From assembly GCA_036674765.1 (NCBI GenBank), contig JARVKI010000017.1, positions 434,001-498,000 of the forward strand: 64,000 bases of DNA. Reading direction: 5' to 3'. Source of the stretch: Seiridium cupressi (lineage: Eukaryota; Ascomycota; Sordariomycetes; Amphisphaeriales; Sporocadaceae). The translations under genes and the position numbers were made by a program. Under the pieces are notes generated by a model. The model was not told the origin of the DNA. It worked only from the letters and a program-made list of their open reading frames with translations, and did not search any database. Every line of letters starts with the position of its first letter. The stretch's first letter is position 1. Positions 8,814 to 22,945 of the stretch are shown one piece after another.

Positions 8814-11751
8814 ATGATGGTGAGTTACTTCCGATTTCTGGCAGCGGCGCATAGTTATGGGACCCCGGCCCCCAGATGGATGACGGCATGAGTCTCGATA
8901 ACACGAACCTATTGATATACTGCTGCCCCATATTCCCTCATGCCCATATGCTTAGTTGCGGCGACTAACTTGTCTCGCTTGTTAGACCTCGTCTCGTCCC
9001 CGCGATGTCGGTAGCAGTTTCGCGAGTCGGCGTGGCCACGCCAACCAGCTCTCCATATCCGACTCGAGCCACCACATCACCGAAACGATAGGCACCCTGT
9101 ACGGCGACGATGACGACTATCAGGCAAACGATTCACGGCCCATGAGCTTTATTGCCTCCCCATATGGAGGCGAGCAGATATCGCGCCATCGCCAGGAGAT
9201 GGCTTCCGCAGAGGAGCACCGACTACGGATAGTGCGCTCGCACTCGGACAACACCGCCGAAGAGCCCCCTCCGTCACCCACCATGAACGGAAGCGCCGTG
9301 AAGAAATCCAATACGCTCCCCAACCGAATGCCAAGTGAGAGGAGCACCGGAGGCCCAAACTCGCCTAGATCACCCATGTCTCCCACCCTGCGCGAGATGA
9401 CGGGGGAAGATACTTCGCAGTTTCCCATGGGCAATATTGAGAATGCAAGTGACATTACGCAAGAGCTCCGCAATTTGCAGGCTCTGAGGCGCATGTCCAT
9501 GGATGTGTCCAACACCCATGATCCAGATCTACTGCCCTACCAAGGAATGTCTTTGATGGCCATGCCGTCAATTGCGCCACAAGGAGACGACGATGAAGCA
9601 GACCCATCCAGGCTCTTGTGGGTGCCTGCTGGTGTGCATCCCGAGTTGGCGCCTACAGAGTTCAAGAATTTTCTCGAAAAACGTGTGCAGTCGATAAAGA
9701 GGAGGTCTAGCGAATCCGTTTCATCGTCCCTCTCCGTAGATGGGCTGGAAAGGAGCAACAGCGGGCTGAGGAGGAAAAAGTCCATGCTATCTCGACAGAT
9801 CGATAACGCCGGAGGGCGTGGGGCTGATGGCTACATGGACGGGGCCGAGCGATTAGAAAGAAAATATTCAGCCAATGAGCCGGACAATGTGGCACCCGAG
9901 GGTTTGAGTCTGGATGAGCTTGTGAACGACCCATCAAAGGCTGTCCAGAGGCTCACTCTGGAGTCTCAGCAGTCCGGCGGTGATAGTCCGGATGATATGC
10001 CTATATTACCCGTGGCACCGGGTATGGGTCTTCGCCGTTCGACCCGGACAACATACCGAAAAGGCGGAAGTTTCAAGGACCGCCATGGAGGGTCTGTCAG
10101 AGGCGAGAGGCTTCCATTCTCGAAACGAATCGCGGCTCGCAAAGCCGAGGAAGCCGATGGTGATGGGAGTAATATCGCAGATTCGCCCATGGATGCCCCT
10201 AAAGGTTATGGACTCTCTCGTGTTCAATCCGAACCGGTCGGGGCAGCCGCTGATAACTATGCACGCCCCCCGCGCGCCGTGAGAAGACAGCAAACATTTA
10301 CACGTGAGACTGGTGACAGCCAACAGGATGCATCACAACAAGAATATCAAGACTCGGCACCCGAACCGCTTGGAAATCTCAGACATGCATCTTCCTACGA
10401 AGATACACATGCCTCTCGTTCATCAGTGCCGCAAATAATCGAGACCTCTGCTGCCGACGATACCCTCGAATCAGCCGCATCACAATATCAGTCAAGACCC
10501 TTTCCTGAAAGATCATCCTCACAGCAAGCTCAAGCGCAGTCTTCCTCGCAGTACAATCAAATTCCGGAAGAGCCTCCAGCTCGATCAAGCAGACGGCCAA
10601 ATTACGGCCAGCCTTCACAACCACAACAGCCGCAGCAAGCCCAACAGGCGCCACAAGCGCAGCAAAGTACGCGGCCTCAGAGAACAGAAACGCTCAATGA
10701 GATGACTCAGCAGCCATCACCACTACCTGGAGGCAACTCCACTAGGACCGATAGTTTGACTTTCATTCCAACATTTGCTGCTCCTGAAGAACGAAAGACT
10801 GAGAAGAAGGGCAAGAAGGATTCGGAGAGCAAAGCCACAAGCTGGAAATGGTTCAAGAGCGATGACAAGGACAAGAAAAAGAAGGAGGAGAAAAAGGAAA
10901 GGGAAGACGAAGGCAAGAGGTCCAAGGCGAAGGCTCTAGTTGAGAAGGCACACGACAACGTACGCCTAGATGTTCTGCAAACTTCGATCGACAACGTCAA
11001 ACAGAAAGGCCGGGAGAGTCTCCTCTTGGATCGCGAGAGCGTGGATGATAAGCTGGAAGAGGAGAGGCGAAAGGAGAACAACCGCAAAAGCGAACCCAAG
11101 AAAGAGAAGGATGGGCTTTTTGCCAATCTTTTCGGCGGCAAAAAGAAAGGTGATAGAGATTCTGGAGGAAGGAAATCGCACAGCCAGCGGCCACTCTCTC
11201 CGGAGCCAGCGCCATATCGGCCACTCGTGCCAGACACAGACTATCACTGGACCCGGTTTCCCATCCTGGAGGAGCGTGCCATCTACAGAATGGCGCATAT
11301 CAAACTGGCTAATCCCCGACGTGCCCTGTATAGCCAGGTCCTCCTCAGCAATTTCATGTACGCCTATCTCGCCAAGGTCCAAGCAATGCATCCCCAAATC
11401 CAAGTGCCGCAGTCGCCACAACAGAAACGGCTGCAGGAAGAGGAGAGGAGGCGCCGAGAACAAGAGCAGCAGCAAGAGTATCTGGAGCAGCAACAAGCAG
11501 CTCAAGAAAGCATGGATCAGTACAACTTTGAGTATCACCGAGTAAGTAATGATTTCTGGCGTTGAGGCTTGGGGCACTAACGGAAACTACAGTCATCAAA
11601 CCAGTATGGTGATTCACAAACTCAACAAACGGGAGATTATCCCGAGGACGCCGAAGTTTACGACTACGAGCATGGCCGAGATCAGTACGATGACAATGGT
11701 GGCTATCAGCATGACAACAGGCGGCATGACGATCAAAATGATATGTGGTGA
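8814..11751 (+). CDS. Zds1/Zds2 homologue (Zds_C domain protein, PP2A-Cdc55/mitotic exit regulator)
   Basis: Proposed exons: 8814-8819 (ATG ATG only), 8986-11541 and 11593-11751, 906 residues. The last intron (51 bp, GTAAGT, branch CACTAAC, acceptor CTACAG) is strong; it extends the protein past an in-intron stop at 11563-11565. The first intron (GTGAGT...GACTAAC...GTTAG) is probable: the frame is open back to 8986 and encodes I-T-E-T-I-G-T-L-Y-G-D-D-D, which looks conserved, upstream of the ATG at 9142. The family is set by a C-terminal domain at about residues 749-803 (R-F-P-I-L-E-E-R-A-I-Y-R-M-A-H-I-K-L-A-N-...-L-L-S-N-F-M-Y-A-Y-L-A-K-V-Q), the Zds_C domain. In yeast, Zds1/2 bind PP2A-Cdc55 and promote Cdc14 release and polarity. 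A second conserved block is L-L-W-V-P-A-G-V-H-P-E-L-A-P. The rest is disordered: Gln/Pro repeats (10600-10680) and a Lys/Glu-rich stretch. Confidence 0.85.
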
Positions 11752-12809
11752 TCCAAGGAAGGATGCAAATAGCCATTGCATTGCACACGAAGCAGCCAGG
11801 TCCCGAGCCTTCAAGACGACAATTTAATGCCCGATGGATCATGGCTATTTCAGTACATAACACTCTAGAGGTCGGCCGGTATTGGATACCCTGAAAACGG
11901 GGGGGCTTTCTGCCCAGCTTGTTACAGCATGGATGTTTCAGCGCATAGACGGAGTTCAGGAAGGAAAGCGATCGCCACATATTTTCTGCCGCATTTGCGA
12001 GCCACCATCATGAGGCAGTTCATCCATGGTCAGAACGGTCCAGCAAAAGTCCGCAGCACAACCCAGTGCTTGAGGACTGGACGTAATCCAAGCGCTTTCG
12101 ATGGACCATGGGCCCTATGCCAGGCGACACCAAGCGCCAGTGCGTACGGGGCGCGAAGTTCACGACGGGCCGGCCTGTAATGTATGATAGTATTGGGTAC
12201 ATTCACGCTGGGACATAGCATGCGTGGGTAAGAGAGAACGGGGTCTTTGAGCGGAGGATCCTTGGAGGCATCCAATATTTCAATCCACAAGAAATAAATA
12301 ACTACAATGTCCCCTCAAGTGTGTTATGGGGTTGTCATGCAACGTGTGATTCACTCAAATCTTAGGCCATAGAAGGATGTGCTAAATATGAAGAGGATGA
12401 CAACTTGTACACCCTACGAGGCTGCTCGGGATGGTTTTGTCTTGCATTGTTTTGAACCCCTTTTTTGCCTGTTCTCTGGGATTCTTAGTTTTAATAGACG
12501 TCATCGCTGAGATTTGACTGCTCGCTGACCTGGTTACCTGATCCTGGCTAGCACTAGGCTTGATATCCCTTCCATAAAACTCCAATAAAATGCTACAGTC
12601 TACCGTCTACCGTCTACCTTTGCGAACGCCGTGCTAAAATAATAACTTTTCCAAGCACCTGTGGGGGGATATAATGGGATACGGTACAAACAAATGACAT
12701 CTATTACCCGCACTGTGTGGTGCAGTGGTTCTTACACCACCTTACAAACCCCTCACTTACAAGAACTTATAAGAATAAATCGAGACTCGACAAAGCATGC
12801 TGCCCGTTA
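11752..12809. other. Convergent intergenic region
   Basis: About 1 kb between the ends of the Zds-like and APH-like genes. It should contain both 3' UTRs. No gene-like frame, repeat or RNA was recognised. Confidence 0.5.
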
Positions 12810-13799
12810 TCAGTCATCACTGTGGCCCCATACTTTCCTATAAGCTCTCCTGAACGCCCGCGCTTCGACGGGGAAATGGTCCTCAAGCAGATGGTCTGGC
12901 ATCTCATCTCTCAGAAACCCCGGCTCGGCAGGCCTGAGCTGGCCGGTCGCTTTCATGGCAACTTCGACCTGCTCGCAGCAGGACATCTTGACGTACTCCC
13001 AGTATGCCGGATAATAACCCGCCTGGCTCCAGTCCAGGACTCCGACGACCTGGGGCCCTCCTTCGTCTATGGTCGTAGGCCGAATCACGATGTTCCGCGG
13101 CGTGAAGTTTCCGTGCGTGAACATGAGGCTGTCCGGCTGCTCTGGCGTCAAGTCGTGGATTTCCCGTGCGATGGCGTTGATCTCGACGTCTCCATCCTCT
13201 TTGACGCCCTCTTCTTGCTCCGCCTCCCCGGCGCGGTCCAGGAATCCGTCAATGATGTGTTCCCGGAAGGTCTCCTCCGTGGCGTAGGTCCGCTGGTGCT
13301 GCTGTAGCATCTGATCGCACGACGGCTTGCCATCGGCGGCCGCGATGGGGCCCCGGTGCTTTCTTATCATTTGCGTCTGCGCCAGATAACCCCTTAGCTG
13401 GCTGGCAAGATGGCTCTTTTCCGCGTCATTCAGGAATTCGTACTGATCGGTCAAAAGGACTCCCTCGACGCACGACATCCAGATGCACCACCAGCCGGAC
13501 TCGGGGTCTTCCCAGCAGTCGTAGACTTTTGGAACCGGGATCGTGGTTCGTGACCTGATGAGCGCCATGTTCTCCACCTCACTTGGGGTAACATACGGCC
13601 CGGTCTTTACTATAGTCGGTACCGGAGTGGGCAGGCGGAAGATCATGGACCAGCGTGGTCGGTACCCTGTCAGGGGGCAGTGCTTGTAGTAGTCTTTGAC
13701 ACAGAGGGTGGTTCCATCAACCATGGTTCCTTGGCTCGCCAATGTGAGCAGCGCCTTAGCCGCCTCGGATTTGATTTGCAGGTTCTGCGAGGATGTCAT
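12810..13799 (-). CDS. APH-like phosphotransferase/kinase with altered catalytic loop
   Basis: A single-exon 329-residue protein of the fungal aminoglycoside-phosphotransferase-like (APH, protein-kinase-fold) superfamily. Order of motifs: V-E-N-M-A-L-I-R-S-R-T-T-I-P-V-P-K-V-Y (about 75-93) with the N-lobe Glu, the hinge region W-W-C-I-W-M-S-C-V-E-G-V-L-L (about 103-116), the catalytic loop F-T-H-G-N-F-T-P-R-N-I-V-I (227-239), the metal-binding V-L-D-W-S-Q-A-G-Y-Y-P (254-264), and A-Y-W-E-Y-V-K. In active members the loop reads H-G-D; here the Asp position is Asn231. Asn236 and Asp256, which bind metal/ATP, are kept. Such proteins phosphorylate small molecules, or act as pseudokinases. Substrate unknown. 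It lies tail to tail with the Zds-like gene. Confidence 0.82.
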   Translation of the reverse strand: MTSSQNLQIKSEAAKALLTLASQGTMVDGTTLCVKDYYKHCPLTGYRPRWSMIFRLPTPVPTIVKTGPYVTPSEVENMALIRSRTTIPVPKVYDCWEDPESGWWCIWMSCVEGVLLTDQYEFLNDAEKSHLASQLRGYLAQTQMIRKHRGPIAAADGKPSCDQMLQQHQRTYATEETFREHIIDGFLDRAGEAEQEEGVKEDGDVEINAIAREIHDLTPEQPDSLMFTHGNFTPRNIVIRPTTIDEGGPQVVGVLDWSQAGYYPAYWEYVKMSCCEQVEVAMKATGQLRPAEPGFLRDEMPDHLLEDHFPVEARAFRRAYRKVWGHSDD

Positions 13800-16390
13800 T
13801 TCTTGGAGTTTGTGAATAATTTTAGGCGTCTTCGGTCTGAGTACAGGAGTGAGGTTAGCCTCTTTGATGCTCTCTTCGATGACTTTTTTTCAACAAACTC
13901 TTCTCAAGTTCCCGGAGGAAATACCATGGTGTTATAAGAGTCGCAAAACCTTGTTATTTTATGAAATAATGTGTTCACGGGAATGTTTGGGAAATCCTGA
14001 TGGATCTCCAATGCTATTCCAAAAAAGGGAAAACGAAAGTGTGAATTATCATTGCACTTACGGATTTTTAATGGCATCGTGTTGATGCATGATATTGGGC
14101 TGGAACAAATTTATGTTGCACCGAAACGTGTCTGGCCCAGGGGGAAATTTCAAATAGTCTAACGGATGCAGGTGCAAACCTGACAACGTAAGATGATGCA
14201 ATATGATGATGAAAAAAGCAAGATAAGTCGTATGCACGCCCATCGGGACGGTCGCTATGCAGGTCTAGAATACGGGATGCGCGGCATATGGCCAGTGAAG
14301 ATTTGGCACATGGTGTGCCAGACAATTATATATTTCCTGCGCTGAGATGAGAGTGTGTTGGTACGTGAATATCTGCCCACACGCTTCATGATAGCGTTGG
14401 CTTGATCCAGACCACATGTGCCTGAAAGGCAGATCGGAGGAAAAACTTACTTGGTTCAGCCTTAGGCACCCCCGAAGCCAGCTCCAGATCCGATAGCTTT
14501 CGGGTCTCACAGCTTCCATGATTTAGGTTTGGCAGCCGTTTGGGCGGCCACGGGTCGGCGTGTACCTGGAAGCCAATCACCTGACACTGACTCGACACAC
14601 GGAAACCATCAGCTCGGCAGCTGCGGGAAGAGAATTGCAGCCCTCGTTGGGCTCACCGGCGTATGAATTCTGCCTTCGCACGTAAGCGACCTGTGAATCA
14701 CGTCAGCTTCGACCGTGCAGCTTTCTGTACCTCGTTCGCCATTTGAGTGGGCAGCAGCATCGCTTGGCTTTGGGTTTGGCTGGCTACCTAGGTATGTGAG
14801 ATATGGAGACCAAAACCCTTCCCTGCATGAGCTTAAGTACGCCGTACATATCCGCTCTCGTCTTGGAGTCGTTAGGCTATGGGAGACATGCCAGTCGCAT
14901 TGGTATGACAGTGGCGCATCCTCGGGCATCCCAAATAAATTCTACTTCGTTCTCACGCCACTGAGGATTCTATATCGTCTGTGCAGCAGTTCGGTTTGTT
15001 GAGAAGCGCTGAGTCATCGGTGTAGGTTTTGCTGTGCCTGGTTATCAAAATATTGATGCTATGCATTCTGCTCCACAGGCGAAAACATCCAAACTTATTG
15101 GAAACCACTATCACAGGAAGCAGAGACGCGTAATCTGTCTTCCCTACTTATAATTCGCCGCGGAACAAACGTGGATGGAAAGAGAAATTAGGAAAATACT
15201 CATTTCCACAGCTTTCGTGAAAGTGTTGCACGCATGCAGAGCTCAGTTAGTTATCTGGTCATTACCCAACTTAACAAACTCATCATAACCAGACCCCGAA
15301 CTAACATATCGTACTCTAGACCATTCCATGAAAACCCTTCAGGGCAACTCACAGAGAAATGTCCGCGAGCGATGAGTCGGGATTCCTTCTAGGTAGGTGC
15401 CAGTTAGACAAAGCATCATCTATCGAGATCATCACGCCTATATTTACACTTCGGTAGGAGCGATTGTGGGATCGCTGGAGCTGTAAGCCACAAACAACGC
15501 CAGCGCTATATTCCGATCACAGGGCTGCGACTACATCTCTCACTAATCACCGGATCACTAGGATGACAGAGATGGTTCGTTTCTGGTTATCGTGGCACTT
15601 CGAAGGTGCAAAGACGTTCGGCCACAGTGCGTGAATACTGACTTCGTGCTTGTATCAGGCCATGCATCCATGGCCACCCGCCAATTCTGGCGTGGGACAT
15701 GAGTGAGCGAATTTGTTTGAATCAAATTTCTAGTTTCACCCGAGATAAGATGTTGTTAGGTTGTCTTACAATGAGTATTCTTTGGTGGCTGGATTGATGC
15801 CTATTTCGTGCCTCACTGACAGCATGCAGTGCAGCAGTTTCCATTTTATTATCCAGGATCAACTTATTCGTCCCATCGAAAAGACATAGCCTCGAACGGA
15901 AAAAGTTTTAAATCTCCATCGCGTGATTCTCCATCCAAGGAATGAGATGTAGATAAGTTCGTTTCTGGTACGCTAATACATAAGCTTTGCACCGATTGCG
16001 CCAGTCAGAATTCCGGGGTAACCGCCTGATAACAGTCCCTGGACAAAGGTAGCCTCGGGTAAAGCATTGTGTATCCTCGGTATCGAGAGCCTGGTGCAAT
16101 ATACATAGCATGCAGGTTCTGGTACCGCCTCGTCCTCGCTATGAATGAGCAGACTCGGTCAGTCCGCCGAGCTACTAAGCTTTGAGACCGTCGACCGCAA
16201 TAATGTTGGTGATAAGTATAGGTCTGTACAACGTTGTTAAATTTCTGACCCGCATTTCTGTTTCTCAGTCTCAAGTAGACCAACTCTTGTCCCTTTAGAA
16301 TGTGCCGCCAGATCCGGCTCACCAAGTAATAATATTCGGAATAAGCAGAGACAGACTCGAGCTCCTTGGCCTGCCGAGTTCTTTTGCTCA
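13800..16390. other. Gene-poor intergenic region
   Basis: 2.6 kb between the APH-like start and the sulfatase stop. Small frames on both strands show no motif, signal peptide or splice continuity. Nothing supportable seen. Confidence 0.45.
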
Positions 16391-19150
<2,760 letters not shown>

Positions 19151-19512
19151 ATGAAGTGTTTCTACCCAAGTTTTGTACTTGCCATACTACCGATTGAAAT
19201 TTTCACCTCTCTCGGCATTGCCTTCGAGATGCTCGAGCCTCCAGTATGCAACGTAAGTCATTGGCGAGATGTCTTTGCTAGTTGATTCTCGATTACTGAT
19301 CTATGTTTCTTGAGCCTTGACGCATACTCTCCACGATCCTGTGCTGACGCTATCTCGAGATCGGCGGGGAATCCGAGCTCGCGATGATTCGTAGACTAAG
19401 GGATGCCAATAAATTACACGAATGCTTGGAAGATATGTGCATCCCAGCTTACACGGATTGCGGCCCAGGATGTGAGTGCTTTGGGCTCTATATGGGATAT
19501 TACTGTGTGTAG
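19151..19512 (+). CDS. Small cysteine-rich secreted peptide with knottin-like cysteine spacing
   Basis: Two exons: 19151-19252 and 19360-19512. The intron (107 bp) has donor GTAAGT, branch TGCTGAC at 19341 and a less usual GAG acceptor; an in-frame alternative acceptor exists 18 bp downstream. The product is 84 residues. Residues 1-25 form a signal-peptide-like N-terminus (Lys2, then the hydrophobic stretch F-V-L-A-I-L-P-I-...-L-G-I-A), although Glu16 interrupts it. The C-terminal 28 residues have six cysteines spaced C-x4-C-x6-C-x3-C-x1-C-x8-C (Cys56, 61, 68, 72, 74, 83), plus Cys33 near the presumed cleavage site. This spacing resembles the inhibitor cystine knot, a fold used by protease inhibitors, antimicrobial and channel-acting peptides. 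No homologue is recognised, so function is open; a secreted effector or inhibitor is an inference from size, cysteines and signal. It is too short and split to appear as an ordinary gene call. Confidence 0.6.
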
Positions 19513-22500
19513 GAAATAGTACACGTGTATTTGGTCAAATAGTCGTCAGAGTCCGTAATCCAAGGCTCTCAAGTCTTGGCAAAAGGCTAGAATGAATACC
19601 TCATTGGAATTCCACTATGCGCGTAATTGATAAGTATGCATTCCGAGAAAGAAATTCCATAAATGGGTGAGTTGCCATTGCCCTGTCGGATGATAAACCC
19701 GCCCAGACTTGACTTCTGAGATCCAAGTTAGGCAGGCTATCCTGCATCTAGCTTCACACCACCACGACTGAAGACGTAAAAAGATGCATTTGAGATGGAA
19801 GCATTATGAAGACTACACTGCTGGAGAAGGCAGAGTGGAGATGGTAGCCGCAAAGGAAATGTCGAGATCTTTAGGAAGCCCAAACTAGCCAAGCCACGGG
19901 GGGGTCATGTCTTGGAAATCAAGACTAGAGACGTAGACGAAATGAACGGTCCACGAAGGTATTCATAGGGATATCTGAGGCCAAAAACTTTGAAGGAAAG
20001 AACACAAGCGATAAAGCTTAGCGTTACGACGCGGTTGATCCATTAGACTGGCAAAATATGCCTTCAAAGTGTATACATCCATTCAGAAGAAGCAATGTAG
20101 TTATAGTTAGTCAAGGAGTCAGGCCATTATGTCAAGTAAACACGGACCACATTATGCACCCCGCCATAAAAAACTCACAAACAGAAATCTCGAATCAGAA
20201 GCATTTGAACAACCAAAAAGGGTAAGTCAGTATGGTAGGTCGCTGTGCCGAGCTAAGTCAACCCTATACATACTAGTATGATTACTTCCCAGGGTATGCA
20301 GCACGCATGGACGATTCCACTCTCATAGCTATGGCTGTGGGAGATTACTTGATAATTTGGCCGGGGTTGGAAGTCCAAGGACATAATGTCAGGAGATGCA
20401 GTCTCGGACCCGAAAACACCCGATGCCTCAACGGAGTGATAGTATACCATCGGCCGCAGATATTTGCTTACATACACGCCAAGTCCAACGCTAATTTGAT
20501 AATTCTCAAGCGTATCCTCTAAGGCTAAGTGAAGATGAGATGAAATAGCTCTTGCATATATGTTGAGCGGCACGTCAGGCTGCGAGCAATGCTATCCATT
20601 CCTGACGACAAGCGGACGGCTTGGGGAGTCGTCGACGTAGGAGCGAAAACACAGAGAGGATTTGGGGTTGTGAATACATAAAGATGATACAATCACTCCC
20701 TAGTGGTCTCGAATGTATTTGAGTGGGTTTTCTGGGGTACTGCGCTGCCTTTTTCCTAGTCACGGCGGGCGGGCGGGCTTGTCCAGACTTGCAGTCGATG
20801 TAGGCCACAACGTGTAAATTTTTCCCATACCACCCCTAGAGTGATAAGCAGTGCGCCAGTCATCATATATTCATACTCCCATCCGGTGTTGTGGAATGAG
20901 CATATGTCCCATATGGTTCGTCGATGCACCGCCCTTCGACGCGAGCGTGACATGGACGCCCGGTTTCCTTACCAACACGGAATCTTACGACATTTCTAAT
21001 CCTGTCTGAAAAGAGTCGGACAAATCGGGCATTGTAACGTTTAAAGTCCGGCTCAAAAGCGCACATTGCAACTTGATGCCGGCTCGCCTATGCAGTCACA
21101 CCCACATGGGCTTTGGGGTTATTATCTATCCATAAGAGAGGCATGCAGCGCACGGTTGAGCGGTTTTCCTTCTCTATTTGACTCAACACTTCTGCATCTC
21201 ATAAACGAGATAGGAATATTTTTTTCCCTCTTGGTATTTTCCTCTTCACCTGCTCCGATCCATTTTCGTGGGCCAGGCTGACAATCAGATGGTTTCTCAA
21301 CAGAAAAAGAAAGAAAATGCCTCAAAACATGACGTTTGATTCCAGTCTGACAAAAAGCCTAGCGCCGCAATAAACTTGCGCGTGTTTTGGAAACGGCTTA
21401 TATAGGGCCCTCCCCCTTTTGCTTCTTTCTGGAGTATGCTCTTGAGGTCCCCTTTCTGACGCGGATTGGTCGGTATATAAGAGGAGAATGTTGATACCCC
21501 CGGATAACTCGCAGTACTGGTGCGAGAACACAGCACTACGATACCGGATATCCCAATGGACCTCGGCATCCCGATGAGGGGGAACAAATCCACACAATGG
21601 CTAGACCCGCGCAAACCCAGGAAAGCGATCGGTGTTCGACCTCGCCTGCGCGCATCCGGGACATGGAGCGAGTCGTGTGCCGGAAGGGATGGCGATGGCA
21701 CGGAGTGTGATCCTTCAATGAGTAGTCGCAGCAAGAGATGAAGGGATCAACTGTTCACCGCCAATGGCGGCCGCCTCAGCCCTATCCAACTAGCCATGGC
21801 CGGCGCACCCGGTTGTGAAGCGACGGATTCGATCGATCGTGTCCTCTTCATTTTCCGCTGAAATTGAACCCGTATCTCGGCTCGCGCTCGCGCAGTTCAC
21901 TCGTTTGCTGCTGGGCCGGCCCCCACTCGAGGCAGACCTTCCCATTCTGCCGACCGACTCGTTGCTGAGCTATTGGCTGACCCAGGCCAAGTGGGCAAAA
22001 CCCCCCGCCTCGCGTTGCGATCCCTCATTTCCTGGTCTCTGCAATCGCGATTCGACCGGGCTGCGCCGACTTACCAAGACACCTTACTAAGTCGTACATA
22101 ATCAAAACCCTTCTCCATGCCAAACGGCCCCGCTCTCCTGGGCGCACGCGAGTCGTTGCACCTGGGCGATTGCCAAATTGCGACATCGGGCGGCAAGGAA
22201 CAGGCTTCCAAATCATTTTGCAGGGCCGTCGGCGCAAAAAGACAAATCGCTAAACCACACTCACTCAAATCGGACAATTCTTCACCAGGGTGCAGTCCGG
22301 ACATCTTAACCACAAAGAGCATGGCCATGCCCCTCGAAAGCCAGCAGCATAGCCCGCAATGTCGTCATTGAAAACTTTGTCGCTTTGCAGTTACATGCAG
22401 GGTTCGGCGAACCATAACGGTATACCTAATGCGGAAAGTATGTGTGGAAAACATCATGAAATTCCTCTCGCGAGACTGGAAAGCCTCGTACATGCCCGCT

Positions 22501-22866
22501 TTCCCGGGACCAAGACGCCTCTGTATCCGTCTATCTCTAAAAATATGTGCAGCGGAAAGGATCCACGTCGTTCTTCTATCCCCAAAATTTTTAGGTCTAG
22601 CAACCCAATTGCGACGAGGCGGAGCCAAGGAATATGTACGGGTGGCAGGAGACGAGCTCGGTAATAGCCGCCGTCGTGTAGAATAATGTCAACCCCCAAC
22701 GCCTCTCCCCCAAATGACCCTTCACCAGTCACCATGAAATATGAACTGAGCCGTCTCTTTTTTTGTGCCCACGCCTGACCGTGATCATGATCATGTGAAA
22801 ATGTAACCGTTAAACGATAATGAACCCATCGAAGGGGTATAATATGCAGAAATCTTGGTGGAAAGG
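19513..22866. other. Gene-poor intergenic region
   Basis: About 3.4 kb downstream of the secreted-peptide gene. Several open frames of 60-145 codons exist at 20.2-22.7 kb, but none has a motif, a signal peptide or splice-linked partner exons. TATATA elements at about 21410 and 21473 are isolated. Nothing supportable. Confidence 0.4.
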
Positions 22867-22890
22867 AAAAAAAAAAAAAAAAAAAAAAAA
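22867..22890. repeat. Poly(A) homopolymer (24 nt)
   Basis: Twenty-four consecutive A on the plus strand, 56 bp beyond the stop of the copper-fist gene. On the transcribed strand this is a T-run in the likely 3' UTR. It is not a retroposon tail, as no target duplication is visible. Confidence 0.9.
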
Positions 22891-22945
22891 CATGTGCATC
22901 ATGGTATCATGAGCAATCCGAACTCCGATGCTTGACTGAAATGTT

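Noticed and set aside
10707..11237. Long antisense frame within the Zds-like gene
   Set aside because: Leu/Ser/Phe-rich shadow of the Lys/Glu/Ser-rich coding strand.
9142..11565. Zds-like gene taken as a single exon from ATG 9142 to the stop at 11563-11565
   Set aside because: The stop lies in an intron with perfect GTAAGT, CACTAAC and CAG signals, and the upstream frame is open and conserved-looking; the spliced model is better.
21297..21734. 145-codon minus-strand frame with TATATA elements nearby
   Set aside because: No conserved motif; overlapping frames on both strands are similar; the TATATA elements are not at a sensible distance from a start.
22867..22890. Poly(A) as a possible retroposon tail
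   Set aside because: No target-site duplication and no recognisable element upstream; a simple homopolymer in a 3' UTR is enough.
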